DNA from: Nocardia amikacinitolerans NBRC 108937
GTDB taxonomy: Bacteria; Actinomycetota; Actinomycetes; Mycobacteriales; Mycobacteriaceae
Assembly: GCF_001612615.1 (NCBI RefSeq)
Contig: NZ_BDAU01000035.1
Coordinates: 54,772-118,771, forward strand
Direction of reading: 5' to 3'
DNA length: 64,000 nucleotides
Position 1 is the first letter of the stretch. Each line of letters opens with the position of its first letter. A model generated the notes under the pieces. The model saw nothing but the letters and a program-made list of their open reading frames with translations. It had not been told where the DNA came from and ran no database searches. Made by a program: the position numbers and the translations under genes. Of the stretch, positions 9,353 to 17,082 are shown in pieces.

Positions 9353-10597
9353 GTGTCAGCAGCGGAATCGTTCTCCTTCAGCGTTGGCGCCCGGCTGGAC
9401 GGGCGGCACGGTCGCTCGGGTGTCATTCAGACGCCGCACGGCGCTATCGCGACGCCGGCGTTCATCCCCGTCGGCACGAAGGCGACGGTCAAGGCGGTGC
9501 TGCCGGAGACGATGAGCGAGCTCGGCGCGCAGGCGCTGCTGGCGAACGCCTATCACCTCTACCTGCAACCGGGCGCGGACATCGTGGACGAGGCGGGCGG
9601 ACTCGGCGCGTTCATGAACTGGCCGGGGCCCACCTTCACCGACAGCGGCGGCTTCCAGGTGATGTCGCTTGGCGTCGGCTTCAAGAAGGTGCTCGCGATG
9701 GAGGCCGTCGACGTGCGCAGCGACGACGTGATCGCTGCGGGCAAGGAGCGCCTCGCCACCGTCGACGACGACGGCGTCACCTTCCGCTCGCACCTGGACG
9801 GCTCCACGCACCGGTTCACCCCGGAAGTCTCGATGGGCATCCAGCACCAGCTCGGCGCGGACATCATGTTCGCCTTCGACGAGCTCACCACGTTGCTGAA
9901 CACCCGTGCCTACCAAGAGAAGTCGCTACAGCGCACGCACGAATGGGCGCAGCGCTGCATCGACGAGCACGAGCGGCTGACCTCGGCCCGCACGCACCGG
10001 CCCTACCAGGCGCTGTTCGCCGTCATCCAGGGTGCGCAGTACGAAGACCTGCGCCGCAAGGCATGTCGCGAACTGGAGGCGATCCGCGGCGTTGGCGGAA
10101 CGGGTTTCGACGGTTACGGCATCGGCGGCGCATTGGAGAAGCACAATCTCGGCGCCATCGTCGGCTGGTGCTGCGACGAACTGCCGCAGGACAAGCCGAG
10201 GCACATGCTCGGCATCAGCGAGCCGGAGGACATCTTCGTCGCGGTGGAGAACGGCGCGGACACCTTCGACTGCGTGAATCCGTCGCGCGTCGCCCGAAAT
10301 GCCGCCATCTACGTCGCCGAGGGCCGCTTCAACATCAACACCAGTCGCTTCCGCCGCGACTTCACCCCGATCGACGAGACCTGCGACTGCTACACCTGCG
10401 CGAACTACACCCGCGCCTACATCCACCATCTCTTCAAAGCCAAGGAGATGCTGGCCGCCACGTTGTGCACGATTCACAACGAGCGCTTCACCGTTCGCCT
10501 GGTCGACCGAATTCGCGCCAGTATCGACGACGGCACTTTCGACGAGTTCAAGGCCGAAACACTGGGCCGCTGGAAGGGCCGCATCCGCACGCCGTAG
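9353..10597 (+). CDS. tgt: tRNA-guanine(34) transglycosylase
   Basis: Exchanges guanine-34 of tRNA-Asp/Asn/His/Tyr for a 7-deazaguanine (preQ1 or queuine) in queuosine formation. Visible motifs: TDSGGFQVMSLG with the conserved Asp near residue 97, the nucleophile Asp in DTFDCVNPSR (about 306), and the zinc ligands CDCYTC (344-349) with a downstream His. The loop that in preQ1-using enzymes reads GGLAVGE is here GGALEKHNLG (about 258-268), so base preference may differ. Start: GTG at 9353, since AGAGG at 9339-9343 sits at the right distance; ATG at 9344 would be too close. It is convergent with a queuosine-precursor transporter and near gluQRS, pointing to salvage rather than de novo synthesis. 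Confidence 0.96.
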   Translation: MSAAESFSFSVGARLDGRHGRSGVIQTPHGAIATPAFIPVGTKATVKAVLPETMSELGAQALLANAYHLYLQPGADIVDEAGGLGAFMNWPGPTFTDSGGFQVMSLGVGFKKVLAMEAVDVRSDDVIAAGKERLATVDDDGVTFRSHLDGSTHRFTPEVSMGIQHQLGADIMFAFDELTTLLNTRAYQEKSLQRTHEWAQRCIDEHERLTSARTHRPYQALFAVIQGAQYEDLRRKACRELEAIRGVGGTGFDGYGIGGALEKHNLGAIVGWCCDELPQDKPRHMLGISEPEDIFVAVENGADTFDCVNPSRVARNAAIYVAEGRFNINTSRFRRDFTPIDETCDCYTCANYTRAYIHHLFKAKEMLAATLCTIHNERFTVRLVDRIRASIDDGTFDEFKAETLGRWKGRIRTP

Positions 10598-10623
10598 TCG
10601 CAGGCCCGCACTGCCTGAGGCGC

Positions 10624-10661
10624 ATCCCCGCCTCGCATTCGGCGGTGTGCGAGGCGGGGAT
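10624..10661. terminator. Bidirectional terminator between tgt and the precursor transporter
   Basis: ATCCCCGCCTCGCA (10624-10637) pairs perfectly with TGCGAGGCGGGGAT (10648-10661), a 14-bp stem with a 10-base loop, midway between two convergent genes. Confidence 0.85.
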
Positions 10662-10676
10662 TGAGCGACTCGCGCT

Positions 10677-11459
10677 CTACGCGTGCAGCGGGTCGACCGC
10701 GCGTGGCGCGTAACCGGGCTCGTGCTTCTTCAGCAGCGCGATCACCCGGTAGGTGAGCGGCATGACGAGCACCTCGACCAGCGTCTTCCACAGGAAGCCG
10801 ATGATCACGTAATTCACGAACTGCTGCCAGGTTTCGATGCCGATGGCGGCCGCGGCGATCGAGCAGAAGATCAGGGTGTCGGCGAATTCGCCGACCACGG
10901 TCGAGCCGATCAGCCTGGCCCACAGGTATTTCTCCTTGGTCCGTTCCTTGATCAGCACCAGCGTCGCGGAATTCAGCAGCTGGCCGACGAAATATCCGGC
11001 GAGACCGGCGATCACCAGCCGCGGCACCGGACCGACGATGCTGCGCAGCGCCTCCTGGTTCTCGTAGAAACCGGCGGAGGGCAGGCGAAGCACGATCGCG
11101 AAGCACAGCACGGTCAGCACCAGGGCGCCGAAGCCGTAGTAGATGGCGCGCCGGGTGGCGCGGAAGCCGTACACCTCGCTCAGCACGTCGCCGAGGACGT
11201 AGGCCAGGGGAAAGAGGAAGAACGCGCCGTCGGTCACGATCGGCAGGATCTGGAACGGTCCCACCGTGACCGATTCGTCGCGGAAGAATTCGACGCCCTT
11301 GGTGGCGCAGATATTCGAGATGATCAGCGTCGCGGTGAACAGCGCGACGATCGGTGTGTAGTACCCCCGCGCGACCTGGGCGAATGCCGCGTGGTCCGGC
11401 GCGGGGCGCCCAGACCCCTCGTGTTCTTCGGATTTATGCACATCACTCACGGGCATCAT
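10677..11459 (-). CDS. Queuosine precursor transporter, YhhQ/VUT family
   Basis: Integral membrane protein of about 260 residues that imports queuosine precursors (preQ0/preQ1 or queuine), by family. It has six or so hydrophobic segments and the family signatures IISNICATKGVEFF, FLFPLAYVLGDVLSEVYGFRATRRAIYYGF and the LARLIGSTVVGEFADTLIF-like segment near the C-terminal third. GGGAGG lies right before ATG 11459, so ATG 11456 or GTG 11450 may be the true start; the choice alters at most three residues. It faces tgt across a shared terminator, and gluQRS is 1.6 kb away, so together they suggest uptake and use of an external queuosine precursor. Confidence 0.92.
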   Translation of the reverse strand: MMPVSDVHKSEEHEGSGRPAPDHAAFAQVARGYYTPIVALFTATLIISNICATKGVEFFRDESVTVGPFQILPIVTDGAFFLFPLAYVLGDVLSEVYGFRATRRAIYYGFGALVLTVLCFAIVLRLPSAGFYENQEALRSIVGPVPRLVIAGLAGYFVGQLLNSATLVLIKERTKEKYLWARLIGSTVVGEFADTLIFCSIAAAAIGIETWQQFVNYVIIGFLWKTLVEVLVMPLTYRVIALLKKHEPGYAPRAVDPLHA

Positions 11460-11574
11460 CCTCCCAGCTGGGGCTCGGTCGCGTGGGACGGTCGGTCGTG
11501 CAGGACGGACCATCGCCGCGGCCGTGCCAAATTTTGGGCGGACCGGGTCCCCCCGCGCCCATTACGCTGTACCC

Positions 11575-12132
11575 ATGACGAATCCCGGCGATTCCGACGA
11601 GTGGTGGAAGCAGTACGGCGGCCAAGGCGTGTCGCCGGACTCCGGCGCCCAGGGCTCGGTACCGCAGTATCCGAACTCCGAACCGACCGGGTACCCCTCC
11701 GCCCCGCAGTATCCGCAGCAGCCGCCGCCGTCGCAGCCGCAGTATCCGCAACAGCAGCAGCCGTACCCGAACTACCAGCAGCCCGCGAGCGGTTCGCCGT
11801 ACCAGTCGGGACCGGCGCCCTATCCGCAGCAGCCGAATTACGGTTATCCCCAGGGTTATCAGCCGTACGGCCAGCCGCCGAGCCAGGGCTCCAACGGTCT
11901 TGCGATCGCCGCGATGATCGTCTCCATCGCCGGTGTCGCGTCCTGCTGCTTCCTGCTGCCGAGCATCATCGGCTTGGTGCTCGGTGTCGTCGCGCTGAAT
12001 CAGATGAAGCAGTCAGGCAACTACGAGGGCAAAGGCATGGCCCAGGCCGGTGTGTGGGTCGGTGCGGGCGGCCTCGTGCTCGGCGTTCTGTACTGGGTGC
12101 TCAGCTTTGTGGGCGTCGTCGCGGGGTGGTGA
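11575..12132 (+). CDS. DUF4190 membrane protein with Pro/Gln/Tyr-rich N-terminus
   Basis: A 185-residue protein. About 100 N-terminal residues are rich in Pro, Gln, Tyr and Ser with repeated QYPQQ-type units. Two membrane helices follow: NGLAIAAMIVSIAGVASCCF, continuing to LGVVALNQMK, and a last helix ending GVVAGW, which is the DUF4190 pattern. The start ATG 11575 gives MTNPGDSDEWWKQYG and has no Shine-Dalgarno sequence; TACGCT just upstream looks like a -10 box, so the message may be leaderless. The next gene, convergent, has a similar P/Q/Y-rich tail before an RDD domain; both probably belong to the cell-envelope set of actinobacterial small membrane proteins. Function unknown. Confidence 0.85.
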   Translation: MTNPGDSDEWWKQYGGQGVSPDSGAQGSVPQYPNSEPTGYPSAPQYPQQPPPSQPQYPQQQQPYPNYQQPASGSPYQSGPAPYPQQPNYGYPQGYQPYGQPPSQGSNGLAIAAMIVSIAGVASCCFLLPSIIGLVLGVVALNQMKQSGNYEGKGMAQAGVWVGAGGLVLGVLYWVLSFVGVVAGW

Positions 12133-12135
12133 GTC

Positions 12136-12279
12136 GCCGAACGATCCGCAGCTAACGGCTCGCGCCGGCAACAGCTCGCGCCGGAAGCGGCTGATGCTGA
12201 AACGGCAGGACGCTGAAAACGACTGGCGCTGACAGCGACTCGCGTCCAGGACTGGCGCCGAATGGCTTGTGCCGAAACG
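12136..12279. repeat. Degenerate 16-18 bp direct repeats after the DUF4190 gene
   Basis: From just after the stop codon the sequence cycles through variants of GGCTCGCGCCGGCAAC, AGCTCGCGCCGGAAGC, ACTGGCGCTGACAGCG and ACTGGCGCCGAATGG up to the terminator hairpin. Units drift in length and sequence, so it is an old array. No coding sense was seen in it. Confidence 0.65.
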
Positions 12280-12317
12280 ACTCAGGGGCGCTCCCGTGCG
12301 GGGAGCGCCCCCTGAGT
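12280..12317. terminator. Terminator between convergent DUF4190 and RDD genes
   Basis: ACTCAGGGGCGCTCCC (12280-12295) pairs with GGGAGCGCCCCCTGAGT (12301-12317) with one bulged base, followed by a GTTTG on the plus side. It can serve both convergent genes. Confidence 0.8.
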
Positions 12318-12332
12318 GTTTGCCGGGGTGGG

Positions 12333-13064
12333 TCAGCCCTTGACGACCTGGGTGCCGCCCGCGAACTTGTCGTGCCAGCCCTGCTTGTTCGGGTCCTGCT
12401 CGATGGTCACGGCGATGTAGATCATCAGACCGAACGCGACCAGGTTGCCCAGGCAGTAGACCACGTTCGCCGCGAGGAAGACGTTGCGCTTGAGCGAGGT
12501 CACCGGGTCGATCTTGGCCGCGCCGCCGGGCGCGACCACTCGCAGGCCGAGGATCTTCTTGCCGAGTGTCGCGCCCTGCGTGGTCTCCATGCCCACGAAG
12601 TAGGCCAGCATCAAGGCGCCGGACAGTGCGGTGGTGACGATATTGGCGACGAAGCCGCCGCCGAGCGCCGCCCCCACGAACGCGAGGAGGATGCCCGCCG
12701 GAATACCCACGATGAGGCTGTCGATCAGGCGCGCGGCGAAGCGCGGCCACAGCTCACCGGGCTGCGCACCGCCGAAACCACCTGCCCCGTAACCCTGCTG
12801 CTGCGCGTACTGCGGCTGGCCGTACGGATCCTGGTTGTACTGCGGCTGCTGCCCGTACTGCGGCTGCTGGCCGTAAGGGTCCTGGCCGTACTGGGGTTGC
12901 GCACCGTACTGCTGCTGCGGCTGCCCGTACTGCTGCGGCTGCTGCTGCCCGTAGGGGTCCTGACCGTACTGCGGCTGCTGCCCGTACTGCGGCTGGCCCT
13001 GCGGGTACGGCTGGCCGTACCCGCCCTGGGGATTCTGGTTGGGGTCGTACCCACCGCTCGTCAT
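12333..13064 (-). CDS. RDD family membrane protein with long Tyr/Gln/Gly-rich N-terminus
   Basis: A 243-residue protein. The first 105 or so residues are a repetitive low-complexity tail built on variants of QPQYGQ and GQDPYGQQ. The rest is an RDD domain: WPRFAARLIDSLIVGIPAGI starts the first helix with the R-D signature, and LGKKILGLRVV and the C-terminal helices with VTSLKRNVFLAANVVYCLGN follow. RDD proteins are small membrane proteins, some linked to transport. The stop is 16 bases from the terminator. The N-terminus resembles that of the convergent DUF4190 protein in composition, not in detail. Function unknown. Confidence 0.9.
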   Translation of the reverse strand: MTSGGYDPNQNPQGGYGQPYPQGQPQYGQQPQYGQDPYGQQQPQQYGQPQQQYGAQPQYGQDPYGQQPQYGQQPQYNQDPYGQPQYAQQQGYGAGGFGGAQPGELWPRFAARLIDSLIVGIPAGILLAFVGAALGGGFVANIVTTALSGALMLAYFVGMETTQGATLGKKILGLRVVAPGGAAKIDPVTSLKRNVFLAANVVYCLGNLVAFGLMIYIAVTIEQDPNKQGWHDKFAGGTQVVKG

Positions 13065-13110
13065 GCTGTGTCCTCGTGGTGATCGGTTGATCAGTGGTCA
13101 ATTCGGTACG

Positions 13111-14058
13111 TTACGGACACCCACTGGGTTGCAACAACCCATCGACGGCCAGGATCCAAGGTTCTCGCGGCAGTCGCGCCGGATCGAAACGTTCGAGGAG
13201 CTGCGACGGCGTGCTCGCGGTATAGCCGAGCGAGCCGGCGAGCAAGCTCACAACCTGGTCGGGCGTGTTGCCCAGGGCGCGTCGGTCGGCGAGCGTCACC
13301 GCGCCGTCGCGCTTGGCCAGCCGTTGACCGTTTTCGTTGAGCACCAACGGCACATGCGCGTAGCGCGGGATGGGTAAGTCGAGCAGGCTCGCCAGGTAGG
13401 CCTGGCGCGGGGTGGACGGCAGCAGGTCGTCGCCGCGCACCACTTGGTCTACGCCCTGCTCGGCGTCGTCGACCACCACCGCGAGGTTGTAGGCGGGCGT
13501 GCCGTCGCCGCGGCGCAGCACGACGTCGTCGACCGGGCCTCGGTAGCGGCCGTGCAGGTCGTCTACGACCTCGAAGTCGGCGGCCGCGGCACGCAGGCGC
13601 AGCGCGGCGGGCCTGCCCTCGGCCCTGCGCCGGGCGCGAGCCTCGGGGCCAAGGGTGCGGCAGATTCCCGGGTAGGCGCCCATCGGCCCGTGCGGTGCGG
13701 TCGCGGCCTGCTGGATTTCCCTTCTTGTGCAGTAGCACTCGTAGGTCAGACCGGCGGCGGTGAGCCGCTCGATGGCGGCGTCGTAGTGTGGCAGGCGCTC
13801 GGATTGGCGCACCACCGGGCCGTCCCAGTCGAGTCCGATGGCAGCGAGATCGGCGAGCTGGCGTTCCGCCGCGCCGGGGCGCACCCGATCGAGGTCGTCG
13901 ATCCGCATCAGGAACCGCCGTCCGCTCGATCGCGCGAACAGCCAGGCGAGCAGTGCGGTGCGCAGATTGCCCAGGTGCAGGTCGCCGGACGGGCTCGGCG
14001 CATAGCGGCCAGCGCCTCGGGCGAGTGAGTCGAGCTGGGCGGCGGGCACGACTGCCAT
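13111..14058 (-). CDS. gluQRS: Glutamyl-Q tRNA(Asp) synthetase
   Basis: A 315-residue truncated glutamyl-tRNA synthetase paralogue without the anticodon-binding domain. GluQRS activates glutamate and attaches it to the queuosine base at position 34 of tRNA-Asp. Seen: RYAPSPSGDLHLGNL, with the HIGH-type motif at residues 26-31; the zinc ligands CYCTRREI, then YPGIC; and a KMSKS-like RLAKRDGAVTL near residue 245. The length fits GluQRS (about 300), not GluRS (about 490). Its substrate is the modification that tgt, 3.5 kb upstream, starts, so the two belong to one pathway. It is probably followed by no gene in the same direction closer than 46 bp (the RDD gene). Confidence 0.94.
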   Translation of the reverse strand: MAVVPAAQLDSLARGAGRYAPSPSGDLHLGNLRTALLAWLFARSSGRRFLMRIDDLDRVRPGAAERQLADLAAIGLDWDGPVVRQSERLPHYDAAIERLTAAGLTYECYCTRREIQQAATAPHGPMGAYPGICRTLGPEARARRRAEGRPAALRLRAAAADFEVVDDLHGRYRGPVDDVVLRRGDGTPAYNLAVVVDDAEQGVDQVVRGDDLLPSTPRQAYLASLLDLPIPRYAHVPLVLNENGQRLAKRDGAVTLADRRALGNTPDQVVSLLAGSLGYTASTPSQLLERFDPARLPREPWILAVDGLLQPSGCP

Positions 14059-14079
14059 GGTAGGCGTCCGCGCCGACGG

Positions 14080-14628
14080 TTATCGGACGCGCAGCCGCGG
14101 CTTGAGGTCGTCCTCGGTGATCGCGGCTCCGGAGTCCAACGCGGCGAGCAGCGTTTCGGCCCGCGCGATGAGTCCCGCGCCATCGATGTCATAGGGCAGC
14201 GTGCGGTTTCGGAGTTCTGTCGAGTCGTCCGCGCCGTCGTCATGACAATCGTCGTCCGAATTGCCGCTATCGCCTGGTTCGTAGGCCCGCAGTCGGCCGA
14301 CCGCGCGACCGAGCAGGGTACGCGCGCCCTTCGGATTACCGCGTTGTATGTGTGTCAGACCGACCGCGTATTGCGCGAGTCCCTGCCACAGCATCCTTTC
14401 GGCGAACGGTCCGTTCTTCCATGCCGCCTCCAATACCTCGTGTGCATTGAATGCCAGACCGTCGTCCAAAAGTTGCTGGGCGAGGGTAAGGGTTTGCTGG
14501 GGCGGCAGATTCAGATCGTCTGGAATTCTCGGCACGCCCTCGCTACCGAGCGGTAGCGGGCGGCCGAACCGGTCTCGTGGGCGGGGGTTGCGGGCGCGAC
14601 CTGCCTCGTCGCGTGGGCGTTCGACCAT
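14080..14628 (-). CDS. DUF309 domain-containing protein
   Basis: A 182-residue helical protein with the DUF309 core: LLDDGLAFNAHEVLEAAWKNG, carrying the FxAHEVLExxW signature, then LWQGLAQYAVGLTHIQRGNPKGARTLLGRA. The N-terminus MVERPRDEAGRARNPRPRDR from the ATG at 14628 is usual for actinobacterial members; ATG 14637 would add three residues. Asp-rich linker near residues 125-140. The function of DUF309 proteins is not known. It is 21 bp upstream of gluQRS on the same strand, so the two likely form an operon. Confidence 0.88.
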   Translation of the reverse strand: MVERPRDEAGRARNPRPRDRFGRPLPLGSEGVPRIPDDLNLPPQQTLTLAQQLLDDGLAFNAHEVLEAAWKNGPFAERMLWQGLAQYAVGLTHIQRGNPKGARTLLGRAVGRLRAYEPGDSGNSDDDCHDDGADDSTELRNRTLPYDIDGAGLIARAETLLAALDSGAAITEDDLKPRLRVR

Positions 14629-15048
14629 AAGATCCATGATCCACACGGTGTCCAGCCTGCGCCGCGAGGGGGCGGCCCTCGGTGCCTCGATCGACGGATC
14701 ACGGACCAATCACGCCGGAACAAATGCATGCCGTCCGCGCCTTTTCGCCGGAAATCTCAGGACCGGCAATGTCTCCGCAACTCGAGGCCTTCGCAAGCTT
14801 GGCAAATAGGATGGTTGAACTGGCAAGAGACCGGCAAATCCTTCGGTGAACCTGCTAGGGTTTAGCCCGCGGGGGCAACCCGCGGGGCGTATTCGTCCCG
14901 AACTTCAGTGCGATACCGCGCACCGATATGGTTGCGCGCTACCACCAGGCGCACCACGGCATTCGACGTTCCACGCCGGATGCCGGTGCTAGTTAGAACG
15001 ATCTCGGTTGGAAATTCCCGTTCTCGACGCAGCAAAGGAGCTAGTGCC

Positions 15049-15258
15049 GTGGAAGTTGATTTGACGGGCGCTGTGTGGCGTAAGAGCACATACAGCGGCC
15101 CCGACGGGAACTGCGTGGAAGTGGCATTTCTCGACGGCGGCAATGTGGCTGTCCGCGACACCAAGGACAAGGGCGTCGGCCCGGTCTTGGCGTTCACCCC
15201 TGGCGAGTGGGACGCATTCCTGAGCGGAGTATCGGCGGGGGAGTTCGGCAAGGCCTGA
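15049..15258 (+). CDS. DUF397 domain protein, small orphan
   Basis: A 69-residue protein that is entirely one DUF397 domain: LTGAVWRKSTYSGPDGNCVEV, AVRDTKDKGVGPVL and FTPGEWDAFLSGV are the three conserved blocks. In Streptomyces and Nocardia DUF397 genes normally follow an XRE-type helix-turn-helix gene and act with it as a regulator/antagonist pair. No XRE gene is present here; the upstream neighbour is the divergent DUF309 gene. GTG 15049 is chosen because AAGGAG lies at 15035-15040; the longer open frame back to 14908 has no support. Confidence 0.9.
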   Translation: MEVDLTGAVWRKSTYSGPDGNCVEVAFLDGGNVAVRDTKDKGVGPVLAFTPGEWDAFLSGVSAGEFGKA

Positions 15259-15286
15259 ACATCAGGTCCGACGAGCTGTCAGCACG

Positions 15287-15313
15287 GGCCCCGGGTCCTA
15301 TCGGCTCGGGGCC
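15287..15313. terminator. Short terminator between DUF397 and qcrB genes
   Basis: GGCCCCG (15287-15293) pairs with CGGGGCC (15307-15313), a 7-bp GC stem followed by TTCG. It lies in the 81-bp gap between convergent genes. Confidence 0.5.
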
Positions 15314-15339
15314 TTCGCGCGCTCGAATTCGACTGCGAG

Positions 15340-16980
15340 CTATTCGGTTTCGTCGTGGCCGTTTCCGGCGAAGCGATCCTGGTAGCGCCGCAACACCGCG
15401 AGCTGCCGGTGTTCCTCTTCGTGCTCGATGGCGAGGTTGCGGTTGGACTCGGCCACCGGATCGGCGCGCAGGAAGCTGCCCGTGCCCGGCTTGCCCGCCG
15501 AACCGAGGCGGTTCATCTTCTTCGGCACCGCAGCGCCCTGGTACTCCAGCGGGATCGGGTGGCCGTGTTCGTCGACCGGGCCGAGCGGCTGGTGCACCTC
15601 GATGTACTCGCCGTGCGGCAGGCGCTTGACGACGCCCGTCTCGATGCCGTGGTCGAGCACCGCGCGGTCGCTGCGTTGCAGGCCGAGGCACAGGCGGTAG
15701 GCGATGAAGTACGCGATCGGTGGTCCGAGGAGGACGCCGATGCGGCCCGCCCAGGTCGTCGCGTTCAACGAGATGTCGAACTTGTAGGCGATGATGTCGT
15801 TGACGCAGGAGATCGTGAGCACCACGTAGAACGTGATCGCCATGGCGCCGATCGCGGTGCGCACCGGAACGTCACGGGGGCGTTGTAGCAGGTTGTGGTA
15901 CGCCTCGTGGTCCTTGGTCAGGCGCTTCTCGATCCAGGGGTAGGAGATGAGAAGGACGAACACCAAGCCCATGGTCAGCGCCACCCAGAACGAGGCGGGG
16001 ACCGTGTAGCGACCCAGGTACAGCTCCCACGGCGGCATCAGGCGCGCCAGACCGTCGGTCCACATCATGTAGAAGTCCGGCTGCGAACCGGCGGAGACCT
16101 GGGAGGGGTTGTACGGGCCCAGGTTCCAGATCGGGTTGATCTGGAACAAGCCGCCCATGAGGCCGACGACGGCGAGCGTGAAGGCGAAGAACGCGCCCTG
16201 ATCCGCGGCGAACACCGGGACGATGCGCGCGCCCACCACGTTGTTCTCGGTGCGACCTGGGCCGGGGAACTGGGTGTGCTTCTGGTACCAGACCAGTGCG
16301 ATGTGGGCGGCGATCAGCGCGAGCATGATCCCGGGGAAGAGCAGCACGTGCGCGATGTAGAGGCGCGGGATGATGATCTCGCCGGGGAAGTCGCCGCCGA
16401 AGATCAGCCAGTGCATCCAGGTGCCGATCACCGGGATCCCGATCGTGATCCCCGAGAACGCGGCCCGCAGTCCGGTGCCGGACAGCAGGTCGTCGGGCAG
16501 CGAGTAGCCGAAGAAGCCCTCGAACATCGCCAGGATCAGCAGCAGCGAGCCGATCACCCAGTTCGCCTCGCGTGGCTTGCGGAAGGCGCCGGTGAAGAAG
16601 ATGCGGAACAGGTGCACGATGATCGAGGCCGCGAACAGCAGCGCCGCCCAGTGGTGCACCTGGCGCACGAACAGACCGCCGCGCACCTCGAAGGAGATGT
16701 TCAGCGCGGTCTCGTACGCCCGCGACATGCCGACGCCGCGCAGCGGCTGGTAGGCGCCGTCGTAGGTGACGTGCGCCATCGATGGATCGAAGAACAACGT
16801 GAGATAGACGCCCGACAGCAGCAGGATGATGAAGCTGTAGAGCGCGATCTCACCGAGCAGGAACGACCAGTGGGTCGGGAAGACCTTGTTGATCGACCGC
16901 TTCATGAATGCCGCGCCCCGATATCGCTGATCCGCCGCATCAGCTTGTTCGCCGGCTGTTCGCGCGAGTCCGTTCGCCAT
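15340..16980 (-). CDS. qcrB: Cytochrome bc1 complex cytochrome b subunit, stand-alone copy
   Basis: Cytochrome b of menaquinol:cytochrome c reductase, 546 residues. The heme-ligand helices are visible: VHHWAALLFAASIIVHLFRIF, and later the segment from LYIAHVLLFPGIMLALIAAH. The Qo motif region GSQPDFYMMWTDGLARLMP and the actinobacterial C-terminal extension, with IKRLPHGEY-like VKRLPHGEYIEVHQPLGPVD, also match. Start ATG 16980 gives MANGLARTAGEQ. In actinobacteria qcrB is normally the last gene of ctaE-qcrCAB, but here neither qcrA nor qcrC is beside it: the neighbours are DUF397 and a WS/DGAT gene. It is therefore either a second copy or a displaced one. All key residues look intact. Confidence 0.94.
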   Translation of the reverse strand: MANGLARTAGEQADAADQRYRGAAFMKRSINKVFPTHWSFLLGEIALYSFIILLLSGVYLTLFFDPSMAHVTYDGAYQPLRGVGMSRAYETALNISFEVRGGLFVRQVHHWAALLFAASIIVHLFRIFFTGAFRKPREANWVIGSLLLILAMFEGFFGYSLPDDLLSGTGLRAAFSGITIGIPVIGTWMHWLIFGGDFPGEIIIPRLYIAHVLLFPGIMLALIAAHIALVWYQKHTQFPGPGRTENNVVGARIVPVFAADQGAFFAFTLAVVGLMGGLFQINPIWNLGPYNPSQVSAGSQPDFYMMWTDGLARLMPPWELYLGRYTVPASFWVALTMGLVFVLLISYPWIEKRLTKDHEAYHNLLQRPRDVPVRTAIGAMAITFYVVLTISCVNDIIAYKFDISLNATTWAGRIGVLLGPPIAYFIAYRLCLGLQRSDRAVLDHGIETGVVKRLPHGEYIEVHQPLGPVDEHGHPIPLEYQGAAVPKKMNRLGSAGKPGTGSFLRADPVAESNRNLAIEHEEEHRQLAVLRRYQDRFAGNGHDETE

Positions 16981-17082
16981 GGCCGACACTCCGCTCGTGC
17001 GTGTGTGGAATGGGTCTACTACAGACGGTAGCAGCGTTGCCGCGCGGAATCGATAGTTTTCGGAAGGGCTATCGTCTCCCGC

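Noticed and set aside
8596..9426. Pro/Ala/Arg-rich ORFs on both strands
   Set aside because: Low-complexity translation of the repeat region; no ribosome site and no family.
14880..15048. Possible riboswitch upstream of the DUF397 gene
   Set aside because: I could not fold it into any known riboswitch class and saw no conserved core.
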